Part shown: piece by piece, positions 45,858 through 54,271 of the stretch | How positions within the stretch are numbered: position 1 is the stretch's first letter | Layout of the letters: every line of letters begins with the position of its first letter | DNA from: Anaeromassilibacillus sp. An250 | GTDB taxonomy: Bacteria > Bacillota > Clostridia > Oscillospirales > Acutalibacteraceae | Direction: 5' to 3' | DNA length: 64,000 nt | Assembly (NCBI RefSeq): GCF_002159845.1 | Contig: NZ_NFJK01000004.1 | Span: 1-64,000 of the forward strand | Notes under the pieces: model-generated | Databases searched by the model: none | Told to the model about the DNA's origin: nothing | What the model saw: only the letters and a program-made list of their open reading frames with translations | Position numbers and translations under genes: made by a program

Positions 45858-46994
45858 CTATTCTTCCGCTTGGGCTTCCTTTAACAGCGAGGGGAATTCC
45901 TGCAAACGGACGGCCTTTCCCATGACAACGCCCTGTTCATTGCGGTAATAACAGATGGCCAAGGGGTTCCCATCGGCATCCTCGGTCAAGGAGGCGCAGC
46001 TGGAGGGGCCGAGCGAACCGTCCCCCAGCAAGAGCTCCGGGTCAAAGGTCTCACTGTAGCCGCCGAAGGAATAGTGGGCCATCCCGTCCTCGTCGTAGGT
46101 GACCGCCTGTTCTGAGCCCGGTACGACCGTCCCGTTGGCGATTGCATCCGCCCAATCGCCCGTGCCGGTTGCCCCGCTGGATTCCTGGGAATCGTCCTCC
46201 CACGGTTCCAGAAGGGTTTCCAGGTAGGCGTCCGCCTTGGCGCGGTCCGCCTTCGCTGGGTCGAGCGGCAGGTCGAACAGGGCGCAAGCGCCGCTGTAAT
46301 CCGGGTTGGTCGTGATCTCCCCGGTTTCCTCGTCGTAGGTAAAGGCGTTTTTGTCGTAAAAATCGCTGGTGCTCACGCAGAGGTATAGCCCGCGGTCCGC
46401 GAACATCTCGATGTCGTCGCATTCGATCAGGCGGTAAAGGACGCCGCCTTCGGCAAATTCCGTGTAACCGCCGTTCATGGTGGTGATGTTCACCTGCCAG
46501 GGCTTTTGCCCCTTGATTAAGGGCGAAACAAAGAACGACTCTGAGCCGTCCGCTGCCATGGCTGTCCCGTCCGTTTTGGCGATGGCGAGGACCGCATAGG
46601 TGCGCTTGGGGTTCACTTGGGAATCCGATTGGAAGCCGCTCAGGTTTTCTCCCGAGGCGATGCCCAAGAACGAAAAGGTATAGCCGCCGGAGGCGACGGT
46701 TTGATTCACGGAGACCGCATCCCCGCTTTCAAAGGCACGGGCGAGGTTGGACATGCCGGAGTGTTCGGCGGCCTCCCCAGCGGATAGGAACCGCCAGGAT
46801 GCAAAGCCGGTGATGGACAGGGCGAGGACCAACGCCGCAACAAGCGCGGCCGCCAGCGGCCGCTTTTTGGAAAACCGTTTCATAGTCTGTTCCTCCTGTA
46901 CACGGTTTCGGATGGTTTGATTCAATTGGTCAGAAGGGAACTCTTTTGGCGCGAGCGCCTGCTGCAGCAGGCGGTTCAGATCGGATTCATTCAT
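45858..46994 (-). CDS. Membrane-anchored partner of ECF sigma factor (putative anti-sigma factor)
   Basis: A 378-residue protein encoded directly after an ECF sigma factor with an 8-base overlap. The first 45 residues are cytoplasmic and charged ('MNESDLNRLLQQALAPKEFP'). One membrane helix covers about 46-66 ('LAAALVAALVLALSITGFA'). An extracellular domain of about 310 residues, rich in Gly, Asp and Glu, follows. This topology and gene order are those of anti-sigma factors that hold the sigma until a surface signal arrives. I do not recognise the outer domain with certainty; it somewhat resembles DUF4179-type proteins. ATG 46994 is the only sensible start. Confidence 0.72.
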   Translation of the reverse strand: MNESDLNRLLQQALAPKEFPSDQLNQTIRNRVQEEQTMKRFSKKRPLAAALVAALVLALSITGFASWRFLSAGEAAEHSGMSNLARAFESGDAVSVNQTVASGGYTFSFLGIASGENLSGFQSDSQVNPKRTYAVLAIAKTDGTAMAADGSESFFVSPLIKGQKPWQVNITTMNGGYTEFAEGGVLYRLIECDDIEMFADRGLYLCVSTSDFYDKNAFTYDEETGEITTNPDYSGACALFDLPLDPAKADRAKADAYLETLLEPWEDDSQESSGATGTGDWADAIANGTVVPGSEQAVTYDEDGMAHYSFGGYSETFDPELLLGDGSLGPSSCASLTEDADGNPLAICYYRNEQGVVMGKAVRLQEFPSLLKEAQAEE

Positions 46995-47517
46995 GATCGG
47001 CAGCCTCCAAACGTTTCAGGATTGCTTTGCGTGCATGGTATAACCGGCTTTTGACCGTCCCCTTGGGAAGCTTCAGCAACGAGGCGATCTCCTCGATGGG
47101 CAGCTCCGCCGTATAGTAGAGATACAGCGGGACCCGGTGCGCGTCGTCCAACGCTTCTACGGCCCGCCGGACCATTTCCGCTTGTTCGCGGGCGATGGCG
47201 ATCTCTTCCGGCTGGTCCTCTTTGGCCCCGGTGAAACGCCCTTGCGGGCCGTCCTCCGGCAGGGATTCCATGGGGGCGATGCGCTGCCGCCGGGCAAATT
47301 TTCGGCGCTTGTCCCTCCACAGGCGGAGGGCGATCGCGAGCAAAAAGGCCTTTGGATTGTCGTACCGGTCAATTTTGCGGCACAGTTCAGTGGCCTTCAG
47401 AAAGGTCTCCTGGTAGAGATCTTCCGCGTCGGGCCGGTTGGCGGCCAACCGGCAGCAAAAGCTGTAGACGGCTGCGCCATGCAGGCGAATGAGTTCGTTC
47501 AATTCCTGTATATTCAA
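46987..47517 (-). CDS. ECF-type RNA polymerase sigma factor
   Basis: A sigma-70 family extracytoplasmic factor of about 176 residues. Region 2 is 'VYSFCCRLAANRPDAEDLYQ...ETFLKA' with the usual Asp-Ala-Glu-Asp core. Region 4 is 'HRVPLYLYYTAELPIEEIAS' followed by 'LPKGTVKSRLYHARKAILK'. I place the start at TTG 47517, behind AAAGGATG. An in-frame GTG at 47571 lies right at a probable transcription start (TTGAAC, 17 bases, CCATAT on the minus strand) and has no room for a ribosome site. It is translationally coupled to its membrane partner downstream. Confidence 0.9.
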   Translation of the reverse strand: MNIQELNELIRLHGAAVYSFCCRLAANRPDAEDLYQETFLKATELCRKIDRYDNPKAFLLAIALRLWRDKRRKFARRQRIAPMESLPEDGPQGRFTGAKEDQPEEIAIAREQAEMVRRAVEALDDAHRVPLYLYYTAELPIEEIASLLKLPKGTVKSRLYHARKAILKRLEAADHE

Positions 47518-47705
47518 TGTTGCTTCATCCTTTGTTCGAACGAGAGGATTTTCAGGGGAGAGTCCCTTCACTCCCTATATGGTCGCGGGAAAGGGGGCGG
47601 TTCAAATTTTGCAAAAATTTTGCGGATCCCGCAGCGGGCCTGGCGTTTGTAGGAAAGCGCCCCATGGGAATGGCAGCGGCCACCTAGGACGGGCTGCAAA
47701 TATAC

Positions 47706-47748
47706 AAAAATCCCGCGGATACGGCTATTGAAGGCCGTGCCCGCGGGA
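47706..47748 (-). terminator. Terminator after the amidase gene
   Basis: On the minus strand, TCCCGCGG...CCGCGGGA with a nested ACGGC/GCCGT stem and five T after it. Confidence 0.88.
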
Positions 47749-47751
47749 AAT

Positions 47752-48444
47752 TTATTCCTCAGAGGGAATGAGGTTTTTGTATTCGTGGACCTTTTCAAGA
47801 AATTCCGGCCACCGGTTGTTGTCCCGGATGGTCTGGGGGCAATTTTTGTCCATAAAGTCCGCGTGCTGTTTGACGTCGCCGAGCTGGAGGCCGTATGTAT
47901 CGAGCAGGTAGGCGGTCAGCCGGGCCGCGTTGTCAAAGGTTTTTTCGAAGTCGCCGTCCTCGTTGACGCAGAGCTCCACGCCGATGCCGCAGAGGTTTCC
48001 GCCGTCGCGTGTGCGCCGGTCGCCCGCATGCCAGGCGATTTCATCGTCCGGGATGTGGTGATAAATCTGGTGGTCGTCCACGGTATAATGCCAGGAGGTG
48101 TCGCCGCTCTTCCCGCTCAACAGATAGGCGCTGTGGCCCGCGGCGTCGGAACCTTCGGCGGTGTTGCCCGTCTCATGGATTACCACATATTTGATGGTGC
48201 GCCGTTCCCCGGGGCGGGCGGGCAAGGTCTCCGGGAGCAGCTCCGTGTGGACGGGGATGCCAAAGATCTCCTCCGGGTAGACGCTCTCCTGCGGCTCCGG
48301 CTGGTGGCTGTTCACAACCGTCACCACCAGGAAGGCCGCCACGACCACAACAAAAACAAGGATGGGTACTGCGATGGCCCATCTGCGCCATGCAGCACCC
48401 CGTAGATCGGTTTGCATACTGTATTCGCTCTCCCAATAGCCCAT
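47752..48444 (-). CDS. N-acetylmuramoyl-L-alanine amidase (Amidase_2 family), membrane-anchored
   Basis: A 230-residue cell-wall hydrolase. An N-terminal membrane helix, about residues 22-46 ('AIAVPILVFVVVVAAFLVV'), holds it at the surface. The zinc amidase domain covers about residues 70-210. It has the metal His in 'YVVIHETGN', 'SWHYTVDDHQIYHHI' and 'IAWHAGDRR', and a late His in 'QHADFMDKNCPQTI', in the usual AmpD/PGRP order. ATG 48444 has AAGGGAAG upstream; an alternative ATG lies at 48417. The start of the gene lies next to the end of cobO on the same strand. It would cut the bond between the sugar and the peptide of peptidoglycan. Confidence 0.88.
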   Translation of the reverse strand: MGYWESEYSMQTDLRGAAWRRWAIAVPILVFVVVVAAFLVVTVVNSHQPEPQESVYPEEIFGIPVHTELLPETLPARPGERRTIKYVVIHETGNTAEGSDAAGHSAYLLSGKSGDTSWHYTVDDHQIYHHIPDDEIAWHAGDRRTRDGGNLCGIGVELCVNEDGDFEKTFDNAARLTAYLLDTYGLQLGDVKQHADFMDKNCPQTIRDNNRWPEFLEKVHEYKNLIPSEE

Positions 48445-48469
48445 AAAAGGGCTTCCCTTATTTTGTAAA

Positions 48470-48997
48470 TTAATACTCAATCCCCCGCCGCGCGGCAACT
48501 CCAACGTCGTAGGGATGCTTTACCTTGCGGATCTCCGAAACGTAATCCGCGAGGGCCAGGAATTCCTCCGGCGGGTTGCGGCCGGTCAGGACCAATTCCA
48601 GATGGGGCGGTTTGTGCTCCACGAAGTCGAGCAGCGCCTCCGTATCCAGCATGCCTGTGGAGAGCGCCCCAAAGCACTCGTCCAGCACCAGAAGGTCGCA
48701 TTCCCCGGCCTCGGCCGCCCGGCGCGCCTGCGCCAGCATCTGCGCGCTTCGCTGCGCGGCCTCCTGCCGCTCCGCTTCGTTCATCTGAAACGTAAATTTG
48801 ACCACCTTCGGGGCTGGGATCAACGAAAACCCGGGGAGCAGGCGAAGGGAAGAGAGCTCGCCGGAGGAATCGTCCTTTAAGAACTGGGCGAGGAGCACTC
48901 TTTGGCCGCAGCCACAGGCCCGTGCACATAGGCCGACTGCGGCGGTGGTTTTCCCCTTCCCATCGCCGCAGTAAATGTGAATCAACCCTTTTTCCAT
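48470..48997 (-). CDS. cobO: Cob(I)alamin adenosyltransferase, CobO/BtuR type
   Basis: A 175-residue cytoplasmic enzyme that transfers the adenosyl group of ATP to the cobalt of corrinoids, giving the adenosylcobalamin used by NrdJ. The P-loop is G11-D-G-K-G-K-T-T18 in 'IYCGDGKGKTTAAVGLCARA'. The Walker B-like 'CDLLVLDECFGALSTG' and the C-terminal 'ELVLTGRNPPEEFLALADYV' are standard for CobA/BtuR. Length fits the family (about 175-195). ATG 48997 is preceded by GGGAGG. It lies downstream of the second ECF sigma cluster and ahead of the amidase gene; no other cobalamin gene is in the window. Confidence 0.93.
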   Translation of the reverse strand: MEKGLIHIYCGDGKGKTTAAVGLCARACGCGQRVLLAQFLKDDSSGELSSLRLLPGFSLIPAPKVVKFTFQMNEAERQEAAQRSAQMLAQARRAAEAGECDLLVLDECFGALSTGMLDTEALLDFVEHKPPHLELVLTGRNPPEEFLALADYVSEIRKVKHPYDVGVAARRGIEY

Positions 48998-49010
48998 ACA
49001 GACCTCCCGC

Positions 49011-50615
49011 TTAGGAAATTTTTGTAAGAGCCCCCGTCTCGGACTGGAAATGAAAGATTTCCCCGGATGCTTTGGCCAGGAACAGGCCGTCCGGCGCGGG
49101 CAAAAGCTGGCAGAAATCGTCCGCCCCGCCAGCGGTATTGGTCAGGACAAGCCGGTTGTCCCCGGTGGACAGGTCAAACGCATAGATCGCGTTTGACGCG
49201 GAAGCGTCGGAGGCCGCCAATGTGTAGTAGACGATCCCGCCGGACACAGCCGGTTGGTAGAGGACGCGGCCGTCCACCAGCTTCCTGGCGCCGCCCCCGT
49301 TTGTCTGCACAGCACAGAGATTCGATTGGGCGTCTATGAAGAACAGCTCGCCCTCCCAGAGATAAAACGGGACGGATGTGTAGTTGGCGGTGAGGCGGCG
49401 CGGCTGGCCGCCGGACGCGGGCAGCGCATAGAAGCCGTCTTCCGTGGAGAAGTAGATGACCCCGTTCTCCGCGAGAAGGGCCTGGGTAATCTTGCCGCCG
49501 GTAGAACCTCCGGTGGCGGTAAACAAAATCTGCTCGGTTGTTCCATCCGGCGTGACGCGCAGGATGGCATAGGGGGCATCGCTGCCGGAGGACGGGTTGC
49601 TGTTGTTGGCGAACAGATAGAGATACCCGCTGTCTGCGCCGAACACGCGCAGCGTAAAGGAGGATGTGCCGAGAAGCGCCTCCCCGGAGAAATCGCGCAC
49701 CAGGGAGGTTCCATGATACAGTTTATTCTCCGATGTGTAAGAATATCCGCCGTTGGCAGCAAGCAGGCTGTCGGCGTTTGAAACCCCTGTGTCGGACAGG
49801 GTGGTTCCGTCCCAGACCATCAGTTTCCCGCCGTTTTCGCTGGAGGGATCCGGCTGAAAGTACAGCGTCCCGCCGTCCGCAGAGAACAGCGCCTGCCCGG
49901 CATCCTCCGGGGTGGAGCGGAGCATCACGCCGGGGGTTGGCGATTGATCCATGGCCTCGCTGCCGCCGGCCCCTTCCTGTACCGGCATGGGGTTCTCCTC
50001 CTGGAAAACCTGCGGGGCGCAGGAGGAATTCGCTGTGGGGGTGCCGGTGTCCGGCGGCACGGCCCCGCTTGAGGCGGTGTCCTGGACTTGCTTTTCTACG
50101 GCAGCGTCCTGGCTGGAAATGGACGCCTGCTCTTCCACTTCGCCATCCGCCGCCCCTCCTAAGAAGGCAGCCTCCGGGATACAGCCTTCATCCATACGGT
50201 CCTCTGCGGGGTTCCCAGCGGTAAGGGCTGCTTCCGGTTCCCCCGCCTCGGGTTCTGCTTCGCCGGCTTCTGCCCCACCGTCCAGACCGCCGTTCCCGCC
50301 TGCCGCATCATATTGCATGACAGCGGCATCCGTGGCCTGTGTGGATAAGGAGGGCTGTGTCAAATACAAAACAGGGAATACGCCGACCACCAGCAGGAGC
50401 AGCAGGGCAAAACAAACCTGCGCCGCCGGACGGCGGTGAAAGGGCTTTGCGCGCCAGACGTCTTTTGCAGCTTGCTTTTCTTGCTCCTGTTCCATGCGTT
50501 TCTTCGCCAGCTCCAGCGTGCGCTGCTCGAAGTCCTCCGGAAGCCGGAGGTGGTCCATGGCGGCGCGATAGAGTTCGGTGTTTTCCTGCGGCCCACGGCC
50601 TTCGTCCTGTTTCAT
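49011..50615 (-). CDS. Membrane-anchored anti-sigma candidate with a beta-propeller-like outer domain
   Basis: A 534-residue protein whose ATG overlaps the stop of an ECF sigma gene by four bases. Residues 1-65 are cytoplasmic and charged. A membrane helix is at about 66-86 ('VCFALLLLLVVGVFPVLYL'). A long low-complexity segment (Glu/Ala/Gly/Ser) extends to about 220. Then about 300 residues of repeated short beta segments follow, such as 'NGGYSYTSENKLYHGTSLV' and 'NGVIYFSTEDGFYALPASGG', like DUF5050-type propellers. The layout matches anti-sigma factors; the outer propeller may sense a wall or protein signal (inference). cobO follows after 13 bases. Confidence 0.75.
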   Translation of the reverse strand: MKQDEGRGPQENTELYRAAMDHLRLPEDFEQRTLELAKKRMEQEQEKQAAKDVWRAKPFHRRPAAQVCFALLLLLVVGVFPVLYLTQPSLSTQATDAAVMQYDAAGGNGGLDGGAEAGEAEPEAGEPEAALTAGNPAEDRMDEGCIPEAAFLGGAADGEVEEQASISSQDAAVEKQVQDTASSGAVPPDTGTPTANSSCAPQVFQEENPMPVQEGAGGSEAMDQSPTPGVMLRSTPEDAGQALFSADGGTLYFQPDPSSENGGKLMVWDGTTLSDTGVSNADSLLAANGGYSYTSENKLYHGTSLVRDFSGEALLGTSSFTLRVFGADSGYLYLFANNSNPSSGSDAPYAILRVTPDGTTEQILFTATGGSTGGKITQALLAENGVIYFSTEDGFYALPASGGQPRRLTANYTSVPFYLWEGELFFIDAQSNLCAVQTNGGGARKLVDGRVLYQPAVSGGIVYYTLAASDASASNAIYAFDLSTGDNRLVLTNTAGGADDFCQLLPAPDGLFLAKASGEIFHFQSETGALTKIS

Positions 50616-51091
50616 TCGTCAAACCCTCCTTTCAAACTCTTTTTCAAGGCGGCGCGCCCGCGCGCCAGCCAGGTGCCCACCGTGGCGGGCTTTTTATGTA
50701 GAAGTTCTGCGATTTCATTGATGCTGTAACCCTCGTAATAGTGAAGATGAATCACGTTGCGATAATTTTGCGGCAAAGCCAGGACCGCCTGCATAACGCC
50801 GGTTTCCTCCTTGGGCAGATAGCTGAGGTCCTCCGAGAGCCCTTCGGTGTGGCGGTTCCAAAAGCTTTTGACATGGTTCTTGCAGCGGTTGATGGTGACA
50901 CGGATCAACCACGCTTTTTCGTGCTCTTCGCTGTCAAACTGCGGACGCTTTGTAAGCACGCTGATAAAAACCTCCTGCGCAATGTCCTGGGCGTCCTGTA
51001 GGTTTTTTACATTGGAGAAAGCGATGCGCAGGACCATAGAAGAATATTTTTGCAGCAGTTCGGTGAATTCCGCCTGCTCCTTCTGTTCCAC
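50612..51091 (-). CDS. ECF-type RNA polymerase sigma factor
   Basis: A 159-residue sigma factor. Region 2 is 'VLRIAFSNVKNLQDAQDIAQ' followed by 'EVFISVLTKRPQFDSEEHEKAWL'. Region 4 is 'NYRNVIHLHYYEGYSINEIAE' with the helix 'KKPATVGTWLARGRAALKKSL'. GTG 51091 has GGAGG upstream. It overlaps the next gene by four bases (ATGA), which marks sigma and putative anti-sigma as a coupled pair. This is the second such pair within 5 kb, and the two sigmas are clearly different in sequence. The target regulon is unknown. Confidence 0.93.
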   Translation of the reverse strand: MEQKEQAEFTELLQKYSSMVLRIAFSNVKNLQDAQDIAQEVFISVLTKRPQFDSEEHEKAWLIRVTINRCKNHVKSFWNRHTEGLSEDLSYLPKEETGVMQAVLALPQNYRNVIHLHYYEGYSINEIAELLHKKPATVGTWLARGRAALKKSLKGGFDE

Positions 51092-51246
51092 CTCGCGTCC
51101 TCCTCTCCTCTAGTAATAATACAAACTACACGGCCGAAACTTTTCAAGGGTTGACAAATTCCGCCGGTAGCTGAAATTCTTCCCAAAGGGCGGTAGGCCC
51201 CAGGGAAGTCCATGCAATTGTCTCTATTATAAAAGAAAGAGGCGGT

Positions 51247-51540
51247 TTATACAAGGGCACGCAGGCAACCGTCCGCCTCTGAAAAAATTTCCAGGATCAA
51301 GCGCGCCCCCAGGCGGACTCCGTCGATGAAGGATTCCTCGCAGGAGAGGGACTGGATATCCAGGTTGTGCTGGACCAGGGCGGCATAGAGCTGCTTTTCC
51401 GCGCTGGTGAGCAGGGGCAGAAGTTTTTCCTCCGTCTCGGTGAGATCGTTGACCAGACGGCCATAGGGCGAGTCCGGGAGGAACGCCTTTCCGCTGGGAT
51501 TGAGATTCCCATAATAGAGGTCTTGCAGGATGGTTTTCAT
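51247..51540 (-). CDS. DUF6809-family small protein
   Basis: A 97-residue soluble protein. It starts 'MKTILQDLYYGNLNPSGK' and ends with 'FIDGVRLGARLILEIFSE', the opening and closing motifs of DUF6809 proteins as I remember them. No signal peptide or membrane helix is present. Function is unknown. The start ATG 51540 has AGGAGC upstream. It is transcribed away from the RHH gene at 51652, and the shared promoter region carries a perfect 16-base palindrome. Confidence 0.75.
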   Translation of the reverse strand: MKTILQDLYYGNLNPSGKAFLPDSPYGRLVNDLTETEEKLLPLLTSAEKQLYAALVQHNLDIQSLSCEESFIDGVRLGARLILEIFSEADGCLRALV

Positions 51541-51560
51541 GGTGGATGCTCCTTTCTAGC

Positions 51561-51590
51561 TTATTAAGCTTAATAATATTATAAAGCTTA
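51561..51590. promoter_or_regulatory. Palindromic operator candidate between divergent small genes
   Basis: TTATTAAGCTTAATAA (51561-51576) is a perfect palindrome, and TATAAAGCTTA (51580-51590) repeats its core. It lies between the DUF6809 gene and the RHH gene, a typical place for an RHH autorepressor site. Confidence 0.55.
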
Positions 51591-51596
51591 TGTGAG

Positions 51597-51625
51597 TTGT
51601 ATGCAAGTCCATCAGGCAATATAAT
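51597..51625 (+). promoter_or_regulatory. Promoter of the RHH gene
   Basis: TTGTAT (51597-51602), a 17-base spacer and a perfect TATAAT (51620-51625), 27 bases before the start codon. Confidence 0.7.
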
Positions 51626-51651
51626 AAAGAAAGAGAGAAAGGAGCGGTGAG

Positions 51652-51840
51652 ATGGGTGATTTAAAATATCGGGAACGCCTATCCTCTTCGGTGGATAAGG
51701 GGCTATATAGAGCGATCCGCAAGTATTCCATTGAGACACGGATTCCCCTTTCAAAATTACTGGATGAAGCGATCGAAGATTTTTTGAAGAAGAACGGCGT
51801 TTCCTATGAGATAGAAGACAATCTGAGAAGAAACCTGTAA
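51652..51840 (+). CDS. Ribbon-helix-helix domain protein
   Basis: A 62-residue protein. The N-terminal strand 'KYRERLSSSVDKGLYRAIRK' is followed by two helices ('YSIETRIPLSKLLDEAIEDF'), the pattern of CopG/Arc-type RHH DNA-binding proteins. Such proteins dimerise and bind short palindromes. ATG 51652 has AAAGGAG upstream and a clear promoter. It might bind the palindrome at 51561-51576 and control itself and the divergent gene (inference). No toxin gene adjoins it directly, so a toxin-antitoxin role is not supported. Confidence 0.8.
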   Translation: MGDLKYRERLSSSVDKGLYRAIRKYSIETRIPLSKLLDEAIEDFLKKNGVSYEIEDNLRRNL

Positions 51841-52275
51841 CATAAGTGAAAGCAAGATCCTTTTCAGAAAAGGAATGCAGGGAAATTGCCGAAGCACTTG
51901 GCTGCGAATACGAAGGATTTTTCTTTTTGGAAAACGGCAATCGCATATAGCGCGTTCCTGAAAAGGGGCGGCAGAAGAACCAGCCGGGCACGGATTCGTG
52001 CCCGGCTGTCTCGCGTTCCTTGTGGATTTCCGATTTCAAAAGTTGGCCCTGAAAGGGGCGAATACGTTTGGCAAAACCAGAAAAGGATATTCGCGTATGG
52101 AATACAGGGATTCTTCTGCAAGTTATCAGGAAAACATAAAATAGTCTTCACACAGCGGTCACATTGCACTGGCATAATAAAATCACACCGAGGGGGACGG
52201 AAGGAACCCAAGGGATGACCAAGAATATAAACCATTTGAATAAATATGAAGATTTCTGGGAAAGGAAATGAGCTT
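51841..52275. other. Intergenic region upstream of htrA
   Basis: 435 bases with no supported gene. A perfect 12-bp hairpin (51981-51992 and 51997-52008) lies in it without a T run, and the AAGGGGCG-type motif appears twice (51962-51970 and about 52055). Confidence 0.5.
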
Positions 52276-53952
52276 ATGTATAATCCGAACGAAATGGACA
52301 ATACTTTGAACGAAGGATTGAACAATCCCGAAAATAGAAATCAGGAGGCGGACGCCGCTTCTACGGAGCAGGCCCAATTTGAAAACGCATCGGAAGAGCC
52401 CACCAGCGAAGCGGTGCAGGATGCTTCTGAAAGCGCCCAAGAGGCGGACCATTACGAAAGCCAAGCTTCCAATGAAGCCCATACCGAACAAACACAGGCG
52501 CCGTCTTATACGTCCGCTTACACCAATCCGTCCAACGGCTATTCCAATTATCAAGCCAATTACAGCCAGCAGCCGTACAACGCATACCACCAATCGCAGG
52601 GGAATCCATCCTATTCTCCTTACGGTGGATATTCCGGCAGCGCCAATGGACAAAGCGATTACAGCGACCGTCAAAGCCAGGTGATGTGGCAGGGCGACTA
52701 TTACCACAGCTATCAGAACCCATATACACAGGCAGCCCAGAAGCCGCAGAAGCCGAAAAAAGAAAAGAAGCCGATGTCCAAAGGCAAAAAGATAGCCCTG
52801 AAGGTTGTAGCCGGTGTGATGGCGTGCTTGATGGTTTCCGTTGGCTCCATCGGCGGGTTTGTCGCCCTGATTAACAACGGCTATATCTCCGTCAATAATT
52901 CCGGTAGTACCACAGAACCGGCGTTTACCATCAACAAACTGGTGGACAACAATCAGCCGGCCAGCACGGTATCCGGTGAACTGACTCCCCAAGAGGTGGC
53001 AAAGAAGGTCATCCCGTCTGTGGTATGCATCCAGAATTATCAGAGAAGCAACAATAATTCGATGTTCTTCTTCGGTGGAGGGGCGCAGAGCGGTGACGCG
53101 GGCGATGAAGTCTCTCCGGCAAGCGAGGGTTCCGGAATCATTGCGACGAGCGATGGCTATATCATCACCAACGCCCACGTGGTGGAGGGTGCCTCTTCCC
53201 TGAAAGTGATTTTGTCGGACGGCACAAGCTATGAAGCGCAGCTGGTTGGCAGCGACAGCATCACGGATTTGGCCGTCATTAAGATCGATGCAACCGGCCT
53301 GCAAGCCGCAGAATTTGGTTCCTCCGGCGATTTGGAGGTTGGCGACAGCGTCATGGCAATCGGCAACCCGGGCGGCTTGGAACTGAGTTCCAGCGTGACG
53401 CAGGGCATCGTTTCCGCCCTGAACCGCCAGATTACCAACAGTGAAACCGGCTACACGATGGATTGCATCCAGACCGATACCGCCATTAACCCCGGCAACT
53501 CCGGCGGCGCACTGGTCAACATGTATGGCCAGGTGGTTGGTATCAACTCCAGCAAAATCGTGGCGGAAGGCTACGAAGGGTTGGGCTTTGCAATCCCGAT
53601 TGACGATGCACAGTCCGTTATCAGCAATTTGAAGGAATACGGCTATGTGAAAGACAGAGCGGTGCTTGGCATTACCGGCCAGTATTTGGACAGCATGTCC
53701 GCCCGTTTTTATGGCCTGACCTCCGGCATGTATGTAGCGTCCATCAGCAATGAATCCGTTTCGAACGCGGGCATTACCCAGGGATGCATCATCACAAAGA
53801 TCGATGATACGAACATCACAAGCAGCAGTACCATCACTTCTTATGTGAGCAAGCTGAAGCCGGGCGACAAAGTGACGCTGACGGTAGTAAACGATCTGAC
53901 AGGACGCACATTCACTGCGGATGTAACGCTGGTACAGGCCAGCGGCCAATAA
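52276..53952 (+). CDS. HtrA/DegP-like trypsin-type serine protease
   Basis: A 558-residue membrane-anchored quality-control protease. The first 170 residues are a cytoplasmic disordered tail rich in Gln, Ser, Asn and Tyr. One membrane helix lies at about 176-198. The extracellular protease domain has the triad H301 ('TNAHVVEG'), D331 ('DLAVIKI') and S409 ('NPGNSGGALV'). A single PDZ-like domain ends the protein. The layout is that of Gram-positive HtrA. I chose ATG 52276 behind AAAGGAAATG; an earlier in-frame ATG at 52246 lacks a site. It degrades misfolded exported proteins, and the tail may bind partners. Confidence 0.93.
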   Translation: MYNPNEMDNTLNEGLNNPENRNQEADAASTEQAQFENASEEPTSEAVQDASESAQEADHYESQASNEAHTEQTQAPSYTSAYTNPSNGYSNYQANYSQQPYNAYHQSQGNPSYSPYGGYSGSANGQSDYSDRQSQVMWQGDYYHSYQNPYTQAAQKPQKPKKEKKPMSKGKKIALKVVAGVMACLMVSVGSIGGFVALINNGYISVNNSGSTTEPAFTINKLVDNNQPASTVSGELTPQEVAKKVIPSVVCIQNYQRSNNNSMFFFGGGAQSGDAGDEVSPASEGSGIIATSDGYIITNAHVVEGASSLKVILSDGTSYEAQLVGSDSITDLAVIKIDATGLQAAEFGSSGDLEVGDSVMAIGNPGGLELSSSVTQGIVSALNRQITNSETGYTMDCIQTDTAINPGNSGGALVNMYGQVVGINSSKIVAEGYEGLGFAIPIDDAQSVISNLKEYGYVKDRAVLGITGQYLDSMSARFYGLTSGMYVASISNESVSNAGITQGCIITKIDDTNITSSSTITSYVSKLKPGDKVTLTVVNDLTGRTFTADVTLVQASGQ

Positions 53953-53991
53953 TCGATTACAAGACTCTTTTTCATAAATTCTTCCTTATCC

Positions 53992-54035
53992 AAACCGGGA
54001 GGGGCGGGGCCGAAAGGCTCCGCCCCTTTCGGTTT
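53992..54035 (+). terminator. GC-rich hairpin after htrA
   Basis: Nested stem: AAACCG with CGGTTT, and GGGGCGGGGCC with GGCTCCGCCCC around a GAAA loop. The T run is short, so termination is likely but not certain. Confidence 0.65.
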
Positions 54036-54122
54036 GGCGCATTTTGCGCGTTGTGGCGTTGGCAAGGGATGGGAGACACACCAGTTGGTTTTTCCACATC
54101 GCGCAATTTGGCAATAGAAGCC

Positions 54123-54173
54123 AAAAAACGGCGCCCCTTGCCATCGAATAGGCAGAGAAGGGCACCGTTTTTC
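54123..54173. terminator. Bidirectional terminator between htrA and the TIGR04076 gene
   Basis: AAAACGGCGCCCCTT...GCC pairs with GGC...AAGGGCACCGTTTT with small bulges; A and T runs flank both ends. Confidence 0.78.
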
Positions 54174-54271
54174 AAAATTTTCACACAACTCTGGGAGGAT
54201 GGGGATCAACTAATTGGCATCCCGGCAAAATCGGAATCCGGCCCAGAGAAATCCAGGAGGGTGCTTTCCCG

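Noticed and set aside
51652-51840. Toxin-antitoxin module built on the RHH protein
   Set aside because: No toxin-like gene follows it; the next gene, htrA, is 435 bases away.
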